From Phaeoceros laevis (lineage: Eukaryota; Anthocerotophyta; Anthocerotopsida; Notothyladales): DNA of 24,257 bases. The position numbers were made by a program, and so were the translations under genes. Shown in pieces: positions 1 through 9,479 of this stretch. Under the pieces are notes generated by a model. It saw nothing but the letters and a program-made list of their open reading frames with translations, ran no database searches and had not been told where the DNA came from. Numbering within the stretch: position 1 is the first letter of the stretch; every line of letters begins with the position of its first letter. The DNA is taken from the NCBI GenBank assembly GCA_049999765.1, contig JBNGIQ010007799.1, forward strand, positions 1 through 24,257, in the 5' to 3' direction.

Positions 1-1347
1 AGGTGGTACTCTCTGCAGGAGCTGCGAACGATATACCAAGTGCCCCGTAGCTGCTGCAAGATGATTCTCACTGCGGTGACTGAGGGTATGAAACCACGAT
101 TTGTTTCTGCATTCCAGAAGCCAGCCGAAGTTACAGTCAAGGAATGGTACTCTGATTGGCTCAGCCAGCAGGAGAGGGGCATGACAGAGGACAAAAGAGC
201 ACTATGGGTCCTCAGAATTGATGGAGAAAACGCAACTGCGCTACCTTACACTGTGGACAGCAGAAATGACCGGCTTACAGAGGCACGAGACACCGTAATG
301 GTGAGGGTGGCCGACTTAGCTCCAATCACGGTTCTTTACCAAGCCCAGAAAACGAAATGGCTACTAGCTAGTGAGAGCAATCAGGATCCAAGGAAGCATG
401 TAGGTGAAAAAGTTTGGCATGAAAGTACCTCGGTTTCGCAACAGGAACTGAAACCAGAGAGATGGTGGTGGCCTACAGGCCGCAAAAAGGAGGGCCGAAC
501 GTCCTTGTTTCACTACAGCACAATCAAGCTATACAGGCTGTTAGTTAAAAGACANNNNNNNNNNNNNNNNNNNNNNNNNNNNNNNNNNNNNNNNNNNNNN
601 NNNNNNNNNNNNNNNNNNNNNNNNNNNNNNNNNNNNNNNNNNNNNNNNNNNNNNTTTCACTACAGCACAATCAAGCTATACAGGCTGTTAGTTAAAAGAC
701 AGAAGATTCGAGGGAGACCCCCTATGGTCCCAAGTTGGGACATCCCGATTGGCAGGCAAAAGGCCGTGTTCAGACATCTGTGGAGAACGCCGGGAATCAT
801 CCCCAAGACAGCAACAGTGGTGTGGATGATTTCACAGAAGGCCCTCCCCAACTGTGATAGATGGAGTGGCCTCCTGGAACTTTTCGAGGAGGACAGATGC
901 CGGAGATGCACTCTGAATCACCTGCACAAAAGCCCTTATACTTTCTTTGAATGCCCTTATGCAAAAAAGGTCTGGCAGAAGATTCAGAACTGGATCAGAC
1001 AGGTGGAGTCTCCAGCCAACCCCACAATTTTGTGCAACACAGCATTGTTTGGATTGGAAGAGGGGACCAACAGACCTTTTAGAAAGAAGCAGTGGTGGTG
1101 CATCCTGTGGACCTCCACTATATTTGAACTATGGACGCAGTGGACAGGAGAAGTATATGGAGGGAAAGAGGTTAAAAATACAGCTGCTATCTTGTGTGCG
1201 ATCTGGGAGAAGATGACCACAGCTGGAAAAGCACTGCAACAAAAGCGCCCCAAAAGATTCAAAGTCGCGGACTGGGAGCAAGCGGGCATCATATGCGCAA
1301 TAGAAGGCAAATGGGTACTAAGATGTCCATGGATAGGAACGCAGTAA
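1..1347 (+). CDS. LINE ORF2 C-terminal region with zf-RVT domain (partial)
   Basis: The frame is open from base 1 to the TAA at 1345-1347, so the protein is cut by the window edge, and the RT core itself is not present here. This part follows the RT fingers/palm in plant LINE ORF2 proteins and ends with the zf-RVT zinc finger, thought to help bind template RNA. Visible: a region (1-470) aligning with copy C, then WWWPTG, MVPSW, and the finger CRRC (about 898-909) followed by FFEC (about 945-956). The expected His of the finger is Tyr (YTFFEC), whereas copy B keeps His (QHLFFQC), so the finger is probably impaired. A conserved Trp-rich tail follows (QWWCILWTSTIFELWTQW). The frame runs through a 100-N gap flanked by an exact 47-base duplication; removing the duplicate and gap restores the alignment with the other copies. 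Confidence 0.85.
   Translation, partial: RWYSLQELRTIYQVPRSCCKMILTAVTEGMKPRFVSAFQKPAEVTVKEWYSDWLSQQERGMTEDKRALWVLRIDGENATALPYTVDSRNDRLTEARDTVMVRVADLAPITVLYQAQKTKWLLASESNQDPRKHVGEKVWHESTSVSQQELKPERWWWPTGRKKEGRTSLFHYSTIKLYRLLVKRXXXXXXXXXXXXXXXXXXXXXXXXXXXXXXXXXXFHYSTIKLYRLLVKRQKIRGRPPMVPSWDIPIGRQKAVFRHLWRTPGIIPKTATVVWMISQKALPNCDRWSGLLELFEEDRCRRCTLNHLHKSPYTFFECPYAKKVWQKIQNWIRQVESPANPTILCNTALFGLEEGTNRPFRKKQWWCILWTSTIFELWTQWTGEVYGGKEVKNTAAILCAIWEKMTTAGKALQQKRPKRFKVADWEQAGIICAIEGKWVLRCPWIGTQ
508..701 (+). repeat. 47 bp exact duplication flanking the gap
   Basis: Bases 508-554 and 655-701 are the same 47-mer, beginning TTTCACTACAGC and ending AAAAGACA. Since it sits exactly at both edges of the N run, it is best read as an unmerged contig overlap and not as a biological repeat. 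Confidence 0.9.
555..654. other. Assembly gap of 100 N
   Basis: Exactly 100 N, the usual placeholder for a gap of unknown size. The 47 bases before it (508-554) are identical to the 47 bases after it (655-701). Protein alignment with the other two LINE copies needs only one of these 47-mers and no extra residues, so the true gap is probably zero or negative: two overlapping contig ends were left unmerged. Confidence 0.95.
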
Positions 1348-2845
1348 GGCAGTGTAGTCAGAAAGGCAGGAGGCAACAGCAGGAAGGGCTTGAACAAACC
1401 TGCCCGGGGTGCGGTTGGGCTGGTCTGGAGAGAGACTACACGGAAGAGCAGGGGAGTAGGCACTGTGAGGGTCACGGCAGAGATCTACTTTCTGGCCAGC
1501 AGCATCGGCAAACATTGCTTAGTAGGGGTAGGGGCCGCACCTGTCAAAGAGAGTGGAGATCGAAAGAACTTTTATCCCAAGACGGAAGCCGGGACCCCGA
1601 CAAAAAGACAAGAGTCAGACACAAAACCCGAGACGGGGCAGTTGCCAGCTGCAAGCATCTCTTGGATGGAGGGCAGGCACATCGAAAGAGGAAGACAGAG
1701 ACAACGCCCAGTCTGGGAAACTGGACACACACCCCCTCACCAACAAAGAGCCACAGCCAGCAAACCAAATTTAAGGGTGGTGAAGGACAAGGGAGGGGCA
1801 TTCCTGCAGGAAGCACGAGACAGCCGGCACAGCCATATGAGCTGTGTTTAGCTGAGAGTGTGAGAAATCTGGTTGGGGGCTGGACACAGCAACAGCCCAT
1901 ACCTGCGCACTTGAAGGGACGAGCTGCGGGCAGGCGCAGCTGTAGCAAGGACAGCAGAAGAGGAGGACAGCAGACAAGAACCCCTGTGAGAGGAAAGTGC
2001 CGGAGTGCACGAACCTGCGCGCAAGGGCAACGTAATTCCTGTCAGATGGCAACAAGCAGGAGATGGCATGCAAAGGTGGTAATCTCACGCTTTGCGGACG
2101 ATACCTCCGTGTTCATCGATGAGACTGGTGGCTCGGAGGCACCACCAGGCACGAGGATGCATGCAGGCCTGCAGGACCTGTGGCAAGATGTCTTGCACGC
2201 TCCAGGTGGGCCACCGGCCAGCAGTGTCACGCAGTGCGTCTACTCAGTAGAAGAGCTCCAGGTTCTGCTTGACCTAACGGACGGCTACATCATCACCACG
2301 ACCAGAGGCCTGGACATGCTTAAGAGGACCCCTCCGGACTCGGAAGAAAAAGAGAAGCGCACCCTGCGAGAGGAAGAAAAGCTGTTAAAGCTTTGCGCAG
2401 CTAGGATGCATCTGGAGAGGCGAGCGCCATGGGTCGGCTGGCGTGAACCTGCGTGAAGCACTCTAAGATTGAAGACCCAAATTTGGGTATGCCAGTGAAG
2501 CGCAGTGTGCTTCCAAAAATAGGGATTGGCATTCTGAAAACTGCACGAGTACACCGGGAGACAAGAAAGACGGGAGGAAACTGGATGGTTCAACGGCTTT
2601 GCCACTATGTGGGAATTGAAGGCGACGATCTGGAAACGGTACACGTGCCCTACAACGCGATTAGCTAGGAACTAAAAGTTGTCTTTTATAGCTGGCGGGT
2701 TGGAAGGCGATAGATAGAAGGAAAAGTAGAAGTGGTTAGCCCAGCCAACTAGTTATAGCTGCCTAGGTTAGACACACTCAGATGTAGAGTATGAGTATGT
2801 GCTTGTAAATGTGTACCTATAAGTAAAAGCGCCGGAATTCACTAG
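1348..2845 (+). other. 3' region of LINE copy A with a long overlapping open frame
   Basis: This 1.5 kb lies between the ORF2 stop and the poly(A). A second frame stays open from 1194 to 2456 (420 codons, first in-frame ATG about 1293), overlapping the end of ORF2. Its first half is rich in K, R, Q and G and looks like low-complexity translation of purine-rich DNA. From about 2042 to 2456 it becomes more protein-like, with a charged helical stretch (EEKEKRTLREEEKLLKLCAA) before the stop. I recognise no domain. From 2457 to 2845 I see no coding sequence beyond a 71-codon frame (2453-2668). The region is not obviously similar to the sequence downstream of ORF2 in copies B and C. Confidence 0.5.
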
Positions 2846-2857
2846 AAAAAAAAAAAA
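2846..2857 (+). other. Poly(A) tract, 3' end of LINE copy A
   Basis: Twelve consecutive A follow GAATTCACTAG. Immediately after it (2858) the sequence is ORF2 of copy B, so this is the element boundary. The oligo(A) end is the expected product of target-primed reverse transcription. Confidence 0.8.
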
Positions 2858-4455
2858 GCTTTACACTCACAGTGGGTGCTCAAAGCTCTAGCTCCCAATC
2901 ACTACCCCTGGATGGGGTACGTTAGGCACAAACTCCAGAAGGTGTCGGCCTCCAAGAAAGGAACTTCTCATCTAGCTCATCTTTTTTCTGACAAACCGGT
3001 GATTACGGCTGGCTCAGCCTCAAAGCTCACTAAGAACATCTGGAGTAGCTGGAAGGCTATAGCGCCCCTTTTATGTTAAAGGATGCCTCACACAATGGAG
3101 CAAGCGTGTACCCTCTTGCTTTGTGGTGTGAAGGCTGTATGGCGGGAGGACTGGCAGGAAACTGCCCGCAAGTCTTCTTCGCTTAGAACTGCTAGGAAAA
3201 AAGGATTGTTAAGGGTGGGTGACTGCTAGCACAAATCAGAGCTTTGCTGGCTCACTGATGACGAGCTCAAGGACATGTTTGCTCTTCACAATGTGACTAC
3301 TAGGCTTGTGGGAACCCTGGTCAGGCAAGGGGTGAGTGCAGAGGTGCAAGCTGCATTATTAGTTCCCTCCTAGCCTCCGAAGCGAGGTTGGGTTATGAAG
3401 ACGGCAGAGTCGTCCTCCACCCCGTATTTCCAAAATGCAGTGGCTGTATACTTAGTGAAAGAAGTAACAAAACCTCTCTGCTCCTCCGCAAATTTGCTTT
3501 GCTGGATGAGTCAGGCAGGCTTGAGGCTCAGGATGAAGAGCGGGTAGACTAGACGGAGGAGCTCCAGTCTACCATTATCCTTCATCAACTCCAACCCACG
3601 AAGTAGGCATCCCCATAGGAGATTTTGGGGGCAGCTGAAACTTGGCGTCTCACTAGAGATTGGTATGAAACATCTGCAGAACAGGACATGGAGGTTAATC
3701 CTACAATGTGGAGGTGGCCAGCGGGTGTGGCTACCAAGTCGGTGGGGTGCAGTTCACTCTTCAACTTCAAAATGGTCGTTATTTACAAGCTTTTGGTGGA
3801 GAAAAACAGGAAGTTGGACATGCATCCTATTGTCCCGAGGTGGAACCTTAGCTTGTCAACCCAAAGGACAATTTTGCAGCTGCTCTGGCTCAATCCATCA
3901 ATCTTGCCCAAGATGCGCTACACCATCTGGAGAAGGCTGCAGGCGGCCCTGCCAAACTCCGACAAGTATGATGAACATCTGGTGCTTCGTGGCAAAGAGT
4001 TCTGCCACCTTTGTCCGGGGCTCCACAAGTATAAAAGCCAACACCTCTTCTTTCAATGTGTATATGCCAAAATTATTTGGACCAGGCTAGAGGGGTGGCT
4101 GCGGGGCCTCTACCTGGAGAAGAACCTCAGGATTCACCGGCTGACTGCCCTGTTTGGGCTACACCCTTGAAGGAAAATGCCCTACTTGCGGACTCAATGG
4201 TGGCCTGTCCTATGGGCCAGCACCATCTTCCACCTGTGGACACACTGGACAGGGAGGATTTTTGGAGCGGAGGAAACATCACGGTTCAATGTCCAACTCT
4301 GTAAAATTTGGGGTTCCTTACTCACAACAGGACAAGCACTGGCAAAGAAATCACCGAAGAAGTTTGCACAGCCTGACTGGGTGGCGGCAGGCTTCATGCT
4401 GCCAACAGGCAGCTGGAATCACCACTGTCCATGGCTACTGCTAGCCAGAACCTGA
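2858..4455 (+). pseudogene. LINE ORF2 C-terminal part, copy B
   Basis: The frame from 2858 reads through the RT thumb (VLKALAPNHYPW, SASKKGTSHLAHLFSDK) to a TAA at 3077-3079. It continues in the same frame past two more stops, a TAG where the family has Trp (GDC-stop against GDLW of copy C) and one near 3373, then shifts frame. After the shift the tail is clear at 3625-4455: MWRWPAG, MRYTIWRRLQAALPN, a complete zf-RVT finger CHLC...QHLFFQC, TALFGL, one TGA at 4168-4170, and the Trp-rich tail QWWPVLWASTIFHLWTHW. Of the three copies this one has the only intact CCHC finger, yet its frame is the most interrupted. It is dead. Confidence 0.85.
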
Positions 4456-5062
4456 CTGTCATGCCTTGCTGTCCAACTTTTGGAAGGCTTGAGAAAGCCC
4501 CTGGCAGTGGTGTGGTGCTAGCTGATGTCTGGAGGACTGGGCGCAGGCACAATCCCCATACCAGCCCGAAGACCCGGTATGTAGCAAGAGAGATGAAGGG
4601 GTATGGCACTCTTTCCAAGGCATCACATTCATTGCTTGCAGGCCTCCCGCCTGCTGCGCCTCTGGGGCATGCGACACTGCTGCGAGGTGGCAACCGCCAG
4701 AAGGTCAGTGTGCGGCTGCTGGCTTTAGGAGGAAGATCATCGCCAGAGAGGCGAAGGCTATTTTAACGGCTGGTTTTAAAGATCACCGCTATCAAGGTCA
4801 GTGCAGGACCTCACCACGGACGACCTTGCACTCTTCGCATCATGGAGGAGTGCCTGCCGCCGCCTCCACCAGCTCTCAGCTTTTACTCTCTGCCCTGCGC
4901 GCCAAGCATGGGAGGGACGGCTGCTGGCCCGGTGAAGCTCAAAAAGGCTTGTGCTGCCTCCATCCCTCAGTCCGCCCCCTTGTCTCCCCTCCTTCTCGCC
5001 CTCTGCTCATTCCATTCCCTCGCCCTCCTTACGAATCGGACATGGACGGTAGTTTGTCCTAG
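4456..5062 (+). other. Sequence between LINE copy B ORF2 and the following decayed ORF
   Basis: No recognised gene. Short overlapping open frames of 70-110 codons exist on both strands (for example 4431-4766), with no domain and no agreement with the LINE family. The last part (about 4826-5062) is in the same frame as the decayed ORF that follows, ending in a TAG at 5060-5062. Confidence 0.4.
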
Positions 5063-5959
5063 GCTGTTCTTGTGGGGGAGTCGTCCTCTCATGCCAATTC
5101 CCAGCTGCCAGAAGGACAACAGATCACTGCTCACAGCCAGGGTGATGTCAACGTGGGTGCAGATCGCTCGACAAGCCAGGTGGGAAGTGGGTCGCCCCTT
5201 CCGCTCTCTTTTAGCCAGGTTGCTGAGCTTGTTACTAATGTCCGGAAGAACACAGTCCAGAATTTGCAGTCAATTCTTAGCAGGGTGACCTCGGAGGCTA
5301 CCCTTTCTTTCTTGCAGCAAGCACTGGAGAACGAAATTGAGGCTCTTTTTGCAGAGGAGGCACCGTGTGACTGGGCCACTATTGCACGTCTCAGGATCTT
5401 CCAGGAGAGCGTGACTGACAAAATGCAGGTGAAGAAGCTTCCAATGAGGTTCGTGGGCCGCACTCACGCTCCTCTCAAAGTCAATGGTACCACCTGGAAG
5501 GCCGCTAGGCGCAATGATGGTGAAGACCAAGGGTGCCTCAAAAGACGCCTCCTCTGCGTTCATCATGAAGATCCCTCCACATGGCTTGAGCGAGCGAGAT
5601 GTCGTACTGCCCATGGCTGGTATTTGGTGGCTATCGCCTCATGTTTATGCATCTCTAAGGAGATGGTGGAGCGGGCACTGCTGAAGATGGGAATTCTAGA
5701 GCCCTGGGTGTTGGAGAGGCAACCGGGATGCTTTTGCGTGTCAACCACAAACTCTATGCTGCATCACTCCATCAACGAGCACTGGCAGCTCAAATTTGAC
5801 CTGCCCAGTGGTGCCAAGTTCAATCTCCGATTTCACAAAGTCAATTTTCCTGAGGAGGAGCAGCTGGAAGGGCTGAGCGATTCTCCCACATCGCGGTGTG
5901 TAACGAGGAAGAGGAGGGGCTCTTTGCAACCCCCAAGGAGGGGGGCTTGCATTAGATGA
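5042..5959 (+). pseudogene. Unidentified decayed coding sequence
   Basis: I do not recognise the family. An ATG at 5042 starts a frame with a TAG after six codons (5060-5062); the same frame then stays open to 5959 (about 295 codons from a GTG at 5072). Residues from about 5190 to 5440 look like genuine protein, with a helical segment (LSFLQQALENEIEALFAEE). Around 5500 the better-looking translation moves to another frame (about 5484-5684, with FIMKIPPHGLSERDVVLPMA), then returns, which suggests two compensating indels. The overall style (low-complexity Ser/Gly N-terminus, then a globular part) resembles a retroelement ORF1 or gag, but this is only an impression. Possibly an older ORF1-like or host-derived sequence carried next to LINE copy B. 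Confidence 0.4.
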
Positions 5960-6024
5960 CACAAACTCCCAAGTAGGCTTCCCAGGACTCCCCTCTTAGG
6001 CTCACAATTGGCGGTGTCCAGGCG

Positions 6025-6468
6025 GTGGATCATCAGGGAGAAAGCAAGGACGCGTCTAAGTCTGGTGACCCCCACGGGGGTACGGTTCATGAGTTAGGCT
6101 TTGCTGATGATTCGCTTGGTTCTGCCCCCACCCTTCATACGACCCTGCTCGAGCATAAGGAGGTGGAACGCCTGGAAATTCCTTGGATGGAATTGGCCAT
6201 GGCTGCCAAGTACACCAAAAGTGCCTTCACTGGCCTGCCGCTAGAAAACATTGAGAGCATTATTGGAGACAGGGAGAACCGGTGGGGCAAGATGCAGCTA
6301 AAATTAGCACGTTTGAAACCCTCCCTCAGGATCAACATTGGAGAAACTCTTCTTTTCGATTTTTACCTTGAAGAGGTAGAGAAGCTTGCGGACATGGCAG
6401 CATCTTACGCCAAGAAGGTTCGCAAGGAGCACCTTGAACGGCTCACGCTTGATAGCTGCGCAGTTTAG
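6025..6468 (+). CDS. Hypothetical ORF, 147 codons, possibly the end of the preceding decayed gene
   Basis: Opens at ATG 6025 and stops with TAG at 6466-6468. The second half looks like real helical protein (LLFDFYLEEVEKLADMAASY, KKVRKEHLERL). It lies in a different frame from the ORF ending at 5959, so both may be pieces of one frameshifted gene. No domain is recognised. An FADD tetrapeptide near its start resembles the catalytic motif of non-LTR reverse transcriptases, but no other RT motif surrounds it. About 110 bases after the stop comes an A10 tract (6580-6589), as expected for a cDNA-derived insertion. Confidence 0.35.
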   Translation: MDHQGESKDASKSGDPHGGTVHELGFADDSLGSAPTLHTTLLEHKEVERLEIPWMELAMAAKYTKSAFTGLPLENIESIIGDRENRWGKMQLKLARLKPSLRINIGETLLFDFYLEEVEKLADMAASYAKKVRKEHLERLTLDSCAV

Positions 6469-6579
6469 GCTGGTGTGTGTTTTAGCTTCGATTCAGAACT
6501 TTGTCTCAGAGCCGCGTGCTTGAAGCATTGCTTTAGCACTATGTAAGCATCTTTTAACTCTAAGCAATGCCATTTCGCC

Positions 6580-6589
6580 AAAAAAAAAA
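6580..6589 (+). other. A10 tract, candidate retro-insertion 3' end
   Basis: Ten A followed by TTAAAGCATG. It may be the 3' tail of LINE copy B or of an independently retro-inserted transcript covering 4.5-6.58 kb. Confidence 0.45.
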
Positions 6590-7882
6590 TTAAAGCATGA
6601 AACCCCAAGAGAGGGGAGGTGAGGGAGAGACCTCACTCTTGCGCTCCTTCCTAGCTCACGCCGCGCCTCCAAATCTCACGCGCTGCTCTTCTTAAGCTTG
6701 TGCACCTCTTGGAAAGGTCCACCACACACTCTAGCTGGATGCCATGCTGGCCATGGCCTCAAATCTTCGTGTTCCTGTTGGGCGCAAGCTGGTTGTGGCT
6801 TGCACCTTCACTGCTCTCTTGCTCGACACCAACACATGCATAAACATAATTACGGCACTTTCCACAAACAAGGGTTTCAAGCACCAAACCCTTCCACATA
6901 TGGAAATTACCAAAAATCATGCTCAACCATAATGGAAAAATCCTAACACATCATGTATGCATGCGGTCCATGCCCTAGCATGCCTACACATATGGCTGTA
7001 TCATAGCCGCATCCCGTATCACATCAAACGGTACGACATACAAAACCCTTGATGCCCATACTATGCCGATACACATCCGATCATGCATCAAAGTCCTACC
7101 AGGCTAATCCCCAACATTGGAAACCCCTGTTGCCATGTGTTTTACCATCGTCGACCATGCGGCCACGACCCAGGACATAATTCTAGCCTTTTCCCACATA
7201 CGGACGCAAACCCCAACACATCCTATTGCCGTTTCCACATGCCATACACATCTTAGGACAAAACCCTCGTCCCCACATAACCATAGGTTAGCTCCCAACT
7301 AAACTACCATCAATTAATTAACCATAATTAATTAACTAACGGTACGTCAACCGTTATTGCAAACGGATTAGCCGTTTATTATACAAAACAACAACAAAAA
7401 AGCATTCCAGTATTATTAAACCGACAAGTGAGTCACCACAGCTGTAGCGATGCATTGGAGCATCCGGAGAAAGGGAGGACCTGGGAGGTGAGTTGTTGAG
7501 GAACATCTGCGGGGGGAGGAGCTGGGCGGTGAGCGAGAAGAGGAACGTTGCTAGATTTGTACGTTTTTGGACCGGGAGGGGTGGTAGGTCGACTAGGGGA
7601 TTGCATGGGTGGGACTGGTAGTGTTGCGAGGATGCCAACTGGGGAGTGAGCAACGGAGGGTGACGAAGGGCTGGTGGTGCTCGGTGACGACATGATGAGG
7701 GGCCAAGAGGAGACAACGGGTGTGAGTGGAGTTGATGGGGGGTGAATTGATGCTCCTGTTGTATATTCAAGCTGGTCTCCATACTCCTACTAGGACAATG
7801 TAGCAAGGCTCGATTCTAAGTGCTGAGTCTGTCCTGGACGCCACTGTGCTCTAGTTGTAGAGGTTGTGTGGTTTCCAAACTC
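6590..7882. other. Unassigned interval between LINE copies B and C
   Basis: No gene is supported. Open frames of 60-86 codons occur on both strands but look random. A proline-rich - strand frame (7806-7354, 150 codons) would lie just downstream of ORF2 of LINE copy C and could be part of its 3' region. No poly(T) on the + strand marks the 3' end of copy C. Two AATTAATTAAC direct repeats stand at 7312-7322 and 7326-7336. Confidence 0.4.
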
Positions 7883-9240
7883 TTAACAACCTTTGGAGGG
7901 GGCATATATTGCAGATTCATCGTCTAGGGGGAAGTATCCATGGGCAATTATGGGCCCAGCCTGTGACTCCAACACCGACATAAATTCCTCCTGCGCTCTA
8001 GTCCTGCTCTTTGAACTTTTTTGGCGATCTTCTCTTCAACGCTTGGCCTTCCGTAAGTAGCCACACATGAGCAGGTTAAAGGACTTCGAGTCTTCTCCGC
8101 CAAAAACCTGGCTTGTTCAGTTTGTCCAGATTGCAAAAAGAGTGTTAGCCCATAGGGCTGGCCACCACTGGAGCTTGAGAAGAGGGCGTTGTAGCCTTGG
8201 ATTCATGCCGAACAAGGCTGACCTCTGCTGGATATGGTAATTACTGCTCGGGTACAAATTTCTCAGCCACATCTCAATCTTGTTCCATATCAACCTTGCA
8301 AAGCTACATGTATAAAAAATATGCTAGCTTTTCTGTGCCATCTGCCAGGTGCTACAAAATTGGTGGCCTCTAGCCACCAAGTGCTCATCATGACGATCAC
8401 CGTTTGGTAAGACAGCCTGGTACATGCGCCAGATCGTATACCTGATCTTTGGTCTGATCCCTAGACTAGTCCAGAAAAAGGTAAGGACTCGTCTCTGAGC
8501 AACAATGTGGAGTTGCCATCTGGGGACCATTGGTTCACGGTGCTTCTTCTTCTGAGCGTGAACCAGCAGTTTGTAGATGGTGACGGTTTTAAAATTGAGT
8601 AAGGAGGCCTTGCCTTGTGCTCTGGTGGCTGTACCTGCTGGCCATCTCCATAGGCTAGGATGTATCACTAATTGCGATTCAAACTGCTTCTCCCACCAGA
8701 CCTTGCTAGAGATGTATAGTTCCGGTTGGGCCAGCAAATCATCAGGAGTGATCCATTTCACAGCGTCAATCTGTTGGAGGACCAAAATCGAAACAAGATC
8801 ACCCTCTTGCTCTACTGAGGTAACACCATGATTAGCTATGATGATGTCATCTTCTACCCGTTTTGTGTAATTCAATGTTGTAACGTCTTCATTTCCTATT
8901 TGTGTAACCAGGTATGGTTCGTTGGGGGACACAGCTGCTTCCTCATCCTCAGGGTAAATCCACTTAGTGTACCAACGCTTTTTTTTCACTCCTGCTGGTT
9001 GTGAAAAAGCCTTTTGAATTGCTGGTTGGAGGCCAGCTGTAACCAAAGTTAGAACCAATTTAGCACTCCTTGGTATAGCTGGATAGGCACTGCTAATTTC
9101 TTGTGGTGTATGCCACCTTTCTTCCTCCCAATGCCACAGATCGCCAAGGTTAGAAAGGCCTCCACTGGCAGCAGTCTTGACCGAGCTAGATCTCTTAGCT
9201 TTCCTTACATATTCATCTGTCCAGAGTTGGGAGTTGCCCT
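7883..9240 (-). pseudogene. LINE ORF2 C-terminal region of copy C, beyond the copia insertion
   Basis: Continues the frame of the RT part at 15716 after the copia insertion. Aligned with copies A and B it shows GGLSNLGDLW, LVLTLVTAGL, LWRWPAG, MVPRW, IRYTIWRMYQAVLPN and the zinc finger. The finger is damaged: CSTW instead of Cys-x2-Cys, then a TAG at 8324-8326, although the downstream H-IFYTC is kept. The frame continues past that stop with SALFGMN and the tail QWWPALWANTLFAIWTN; a TGA stands at the expected second Trp-Thr-x-Trp position and another TGA follows about 100 bases on. The TAA at 7883-7885 is taken as the ORF2 end. The 244-codon open stretch at 9058-8324 begins at TTG and is only a stop-to-stop piece of this larger frame. 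Confidence 0.85.
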
Positions 9241-9245
9241 GTATC
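9241..9245 (+). repeat. Target-site duplication, left copy (GTATC)
   Basis: GTATC directly before the 5' LTR, matched by GTATC at 15711-15715. A length of five matches copia integrases. With one copy removed the LINE reading frame is continuous. Confidence 0.93.
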
Positions 9246-9479
9246 TATAGATAGTATAGTTATTATAATCATAAATAGGTTAGATAATTAAAGAACATTT
9301 AATCATATAGATATGAAGGGTTGTGACATCAACGGTCACGACCCCAACTACCGAAACGGTTAAGTCACGGGACACCGACGAACCGGTGCCCCGCGCACAT
9401 GTTAAAGGGTGCAATGCCCACGCACTAATTTCACTTCTTGTTTTACAATTCTGCCTACGCATTGATCCCTCGATCTTCA
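9246..9479 (+). repeat. 5' LTR of the copia element
   Basis: 234 bp, beginning TATAGATAG and ending TTCA. It starts with TA and not the usual TG, and ends with the usual CA. It differs from the 3' LTR at 7 positions; in four of these this copy has TG where the other has CG. CATAAATAG near 9270 could serve as a TATA-like core promoter element, but this is only an inference. Confidence 0.95.

Larger units (their letters stand above)
1..2857 (+). mobile_element. LINE copy A, 5' end outside window
   Basis: Non-LTR retrotransposon of the same family as the copies at 2858 and at 7883-22594. Only the 3' part is in the window: the C-terminal third of ORF2 (1-1347), a 1.5 kb 3' region, and an A12 tract at 2846-2857 that marks the reverse-transcribed 3' end. 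The family assignment rests on residue-by-residue similarity of the ORF2 tail to the other two copies, for example the shared W-W-P-[TA]-G, MVP-W, TALFGL and QWW..LW.[SN]T[IL]F motifs. The next base after the A tract is already inside ORF2 of copy B, so copy A may have jumped into copy B. Target-site duplications cannot be checked because the left end is missing. Confidence 0.85.
2858..6589 (+). mobile_element. LINE copy B, decayed
   Basis: Second family member in the same orientation as copy A. It begins without any 5' region, inside the RT thumb part of ORF2 (translated ALHSQWVLKALAPN, compare ALHGQWVLKALSPN of copy C). ORF2 ends at 4455. The 3' limit is uncertain: the first oligo(A) downstream is A10 at 6580-6589, which would give an unusually long 3' region of about 2.1 kb that contains decayed coding-like sequence. 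It is equally possible that 4456-6589 is a separate retro-inserted sequence. The abrupt start is explained either by 5' truncation or by copy A having inserted into this copy. Confidence 0.7.

Noticed and set aside
2083-2121. FADDT motif in the 3' region of LINE copy A (and FADDS near 6090) resembling the RT catalytic motif
   Set aside because: No other reverse transcriptase block precedes or follows either motif; a four- or five-residue match is too short to call an RT fragment.
2831-2860. GGAATTCACTAG...AAGCTT looks like vector polylinker sites around the poly(A)
   Set aside because: The match is short, the A tract and the continuing LINE copies on both sides explain the sequence, and no longer vector sequence is present.
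6744-6932. 62-codon ORF beginning MLAMASNLRVPVG, possible signal peptide protein
   Set aside because: Short, isolated, with a hydrophobic run that is not convincingly N-terminal, and no supporting context.
7354-7806. 150-codon - strand open frame, proline- and serine-rich
   Set aside because: Low-complexity composition follows from the purine-rich + strand; no domain and no start context, so it was not called as a gene.
8577-8831. + strand open frames over the LINE C-terminal region
   Set aside because: The - strand alignment with LINE copies A and B explains this interval.
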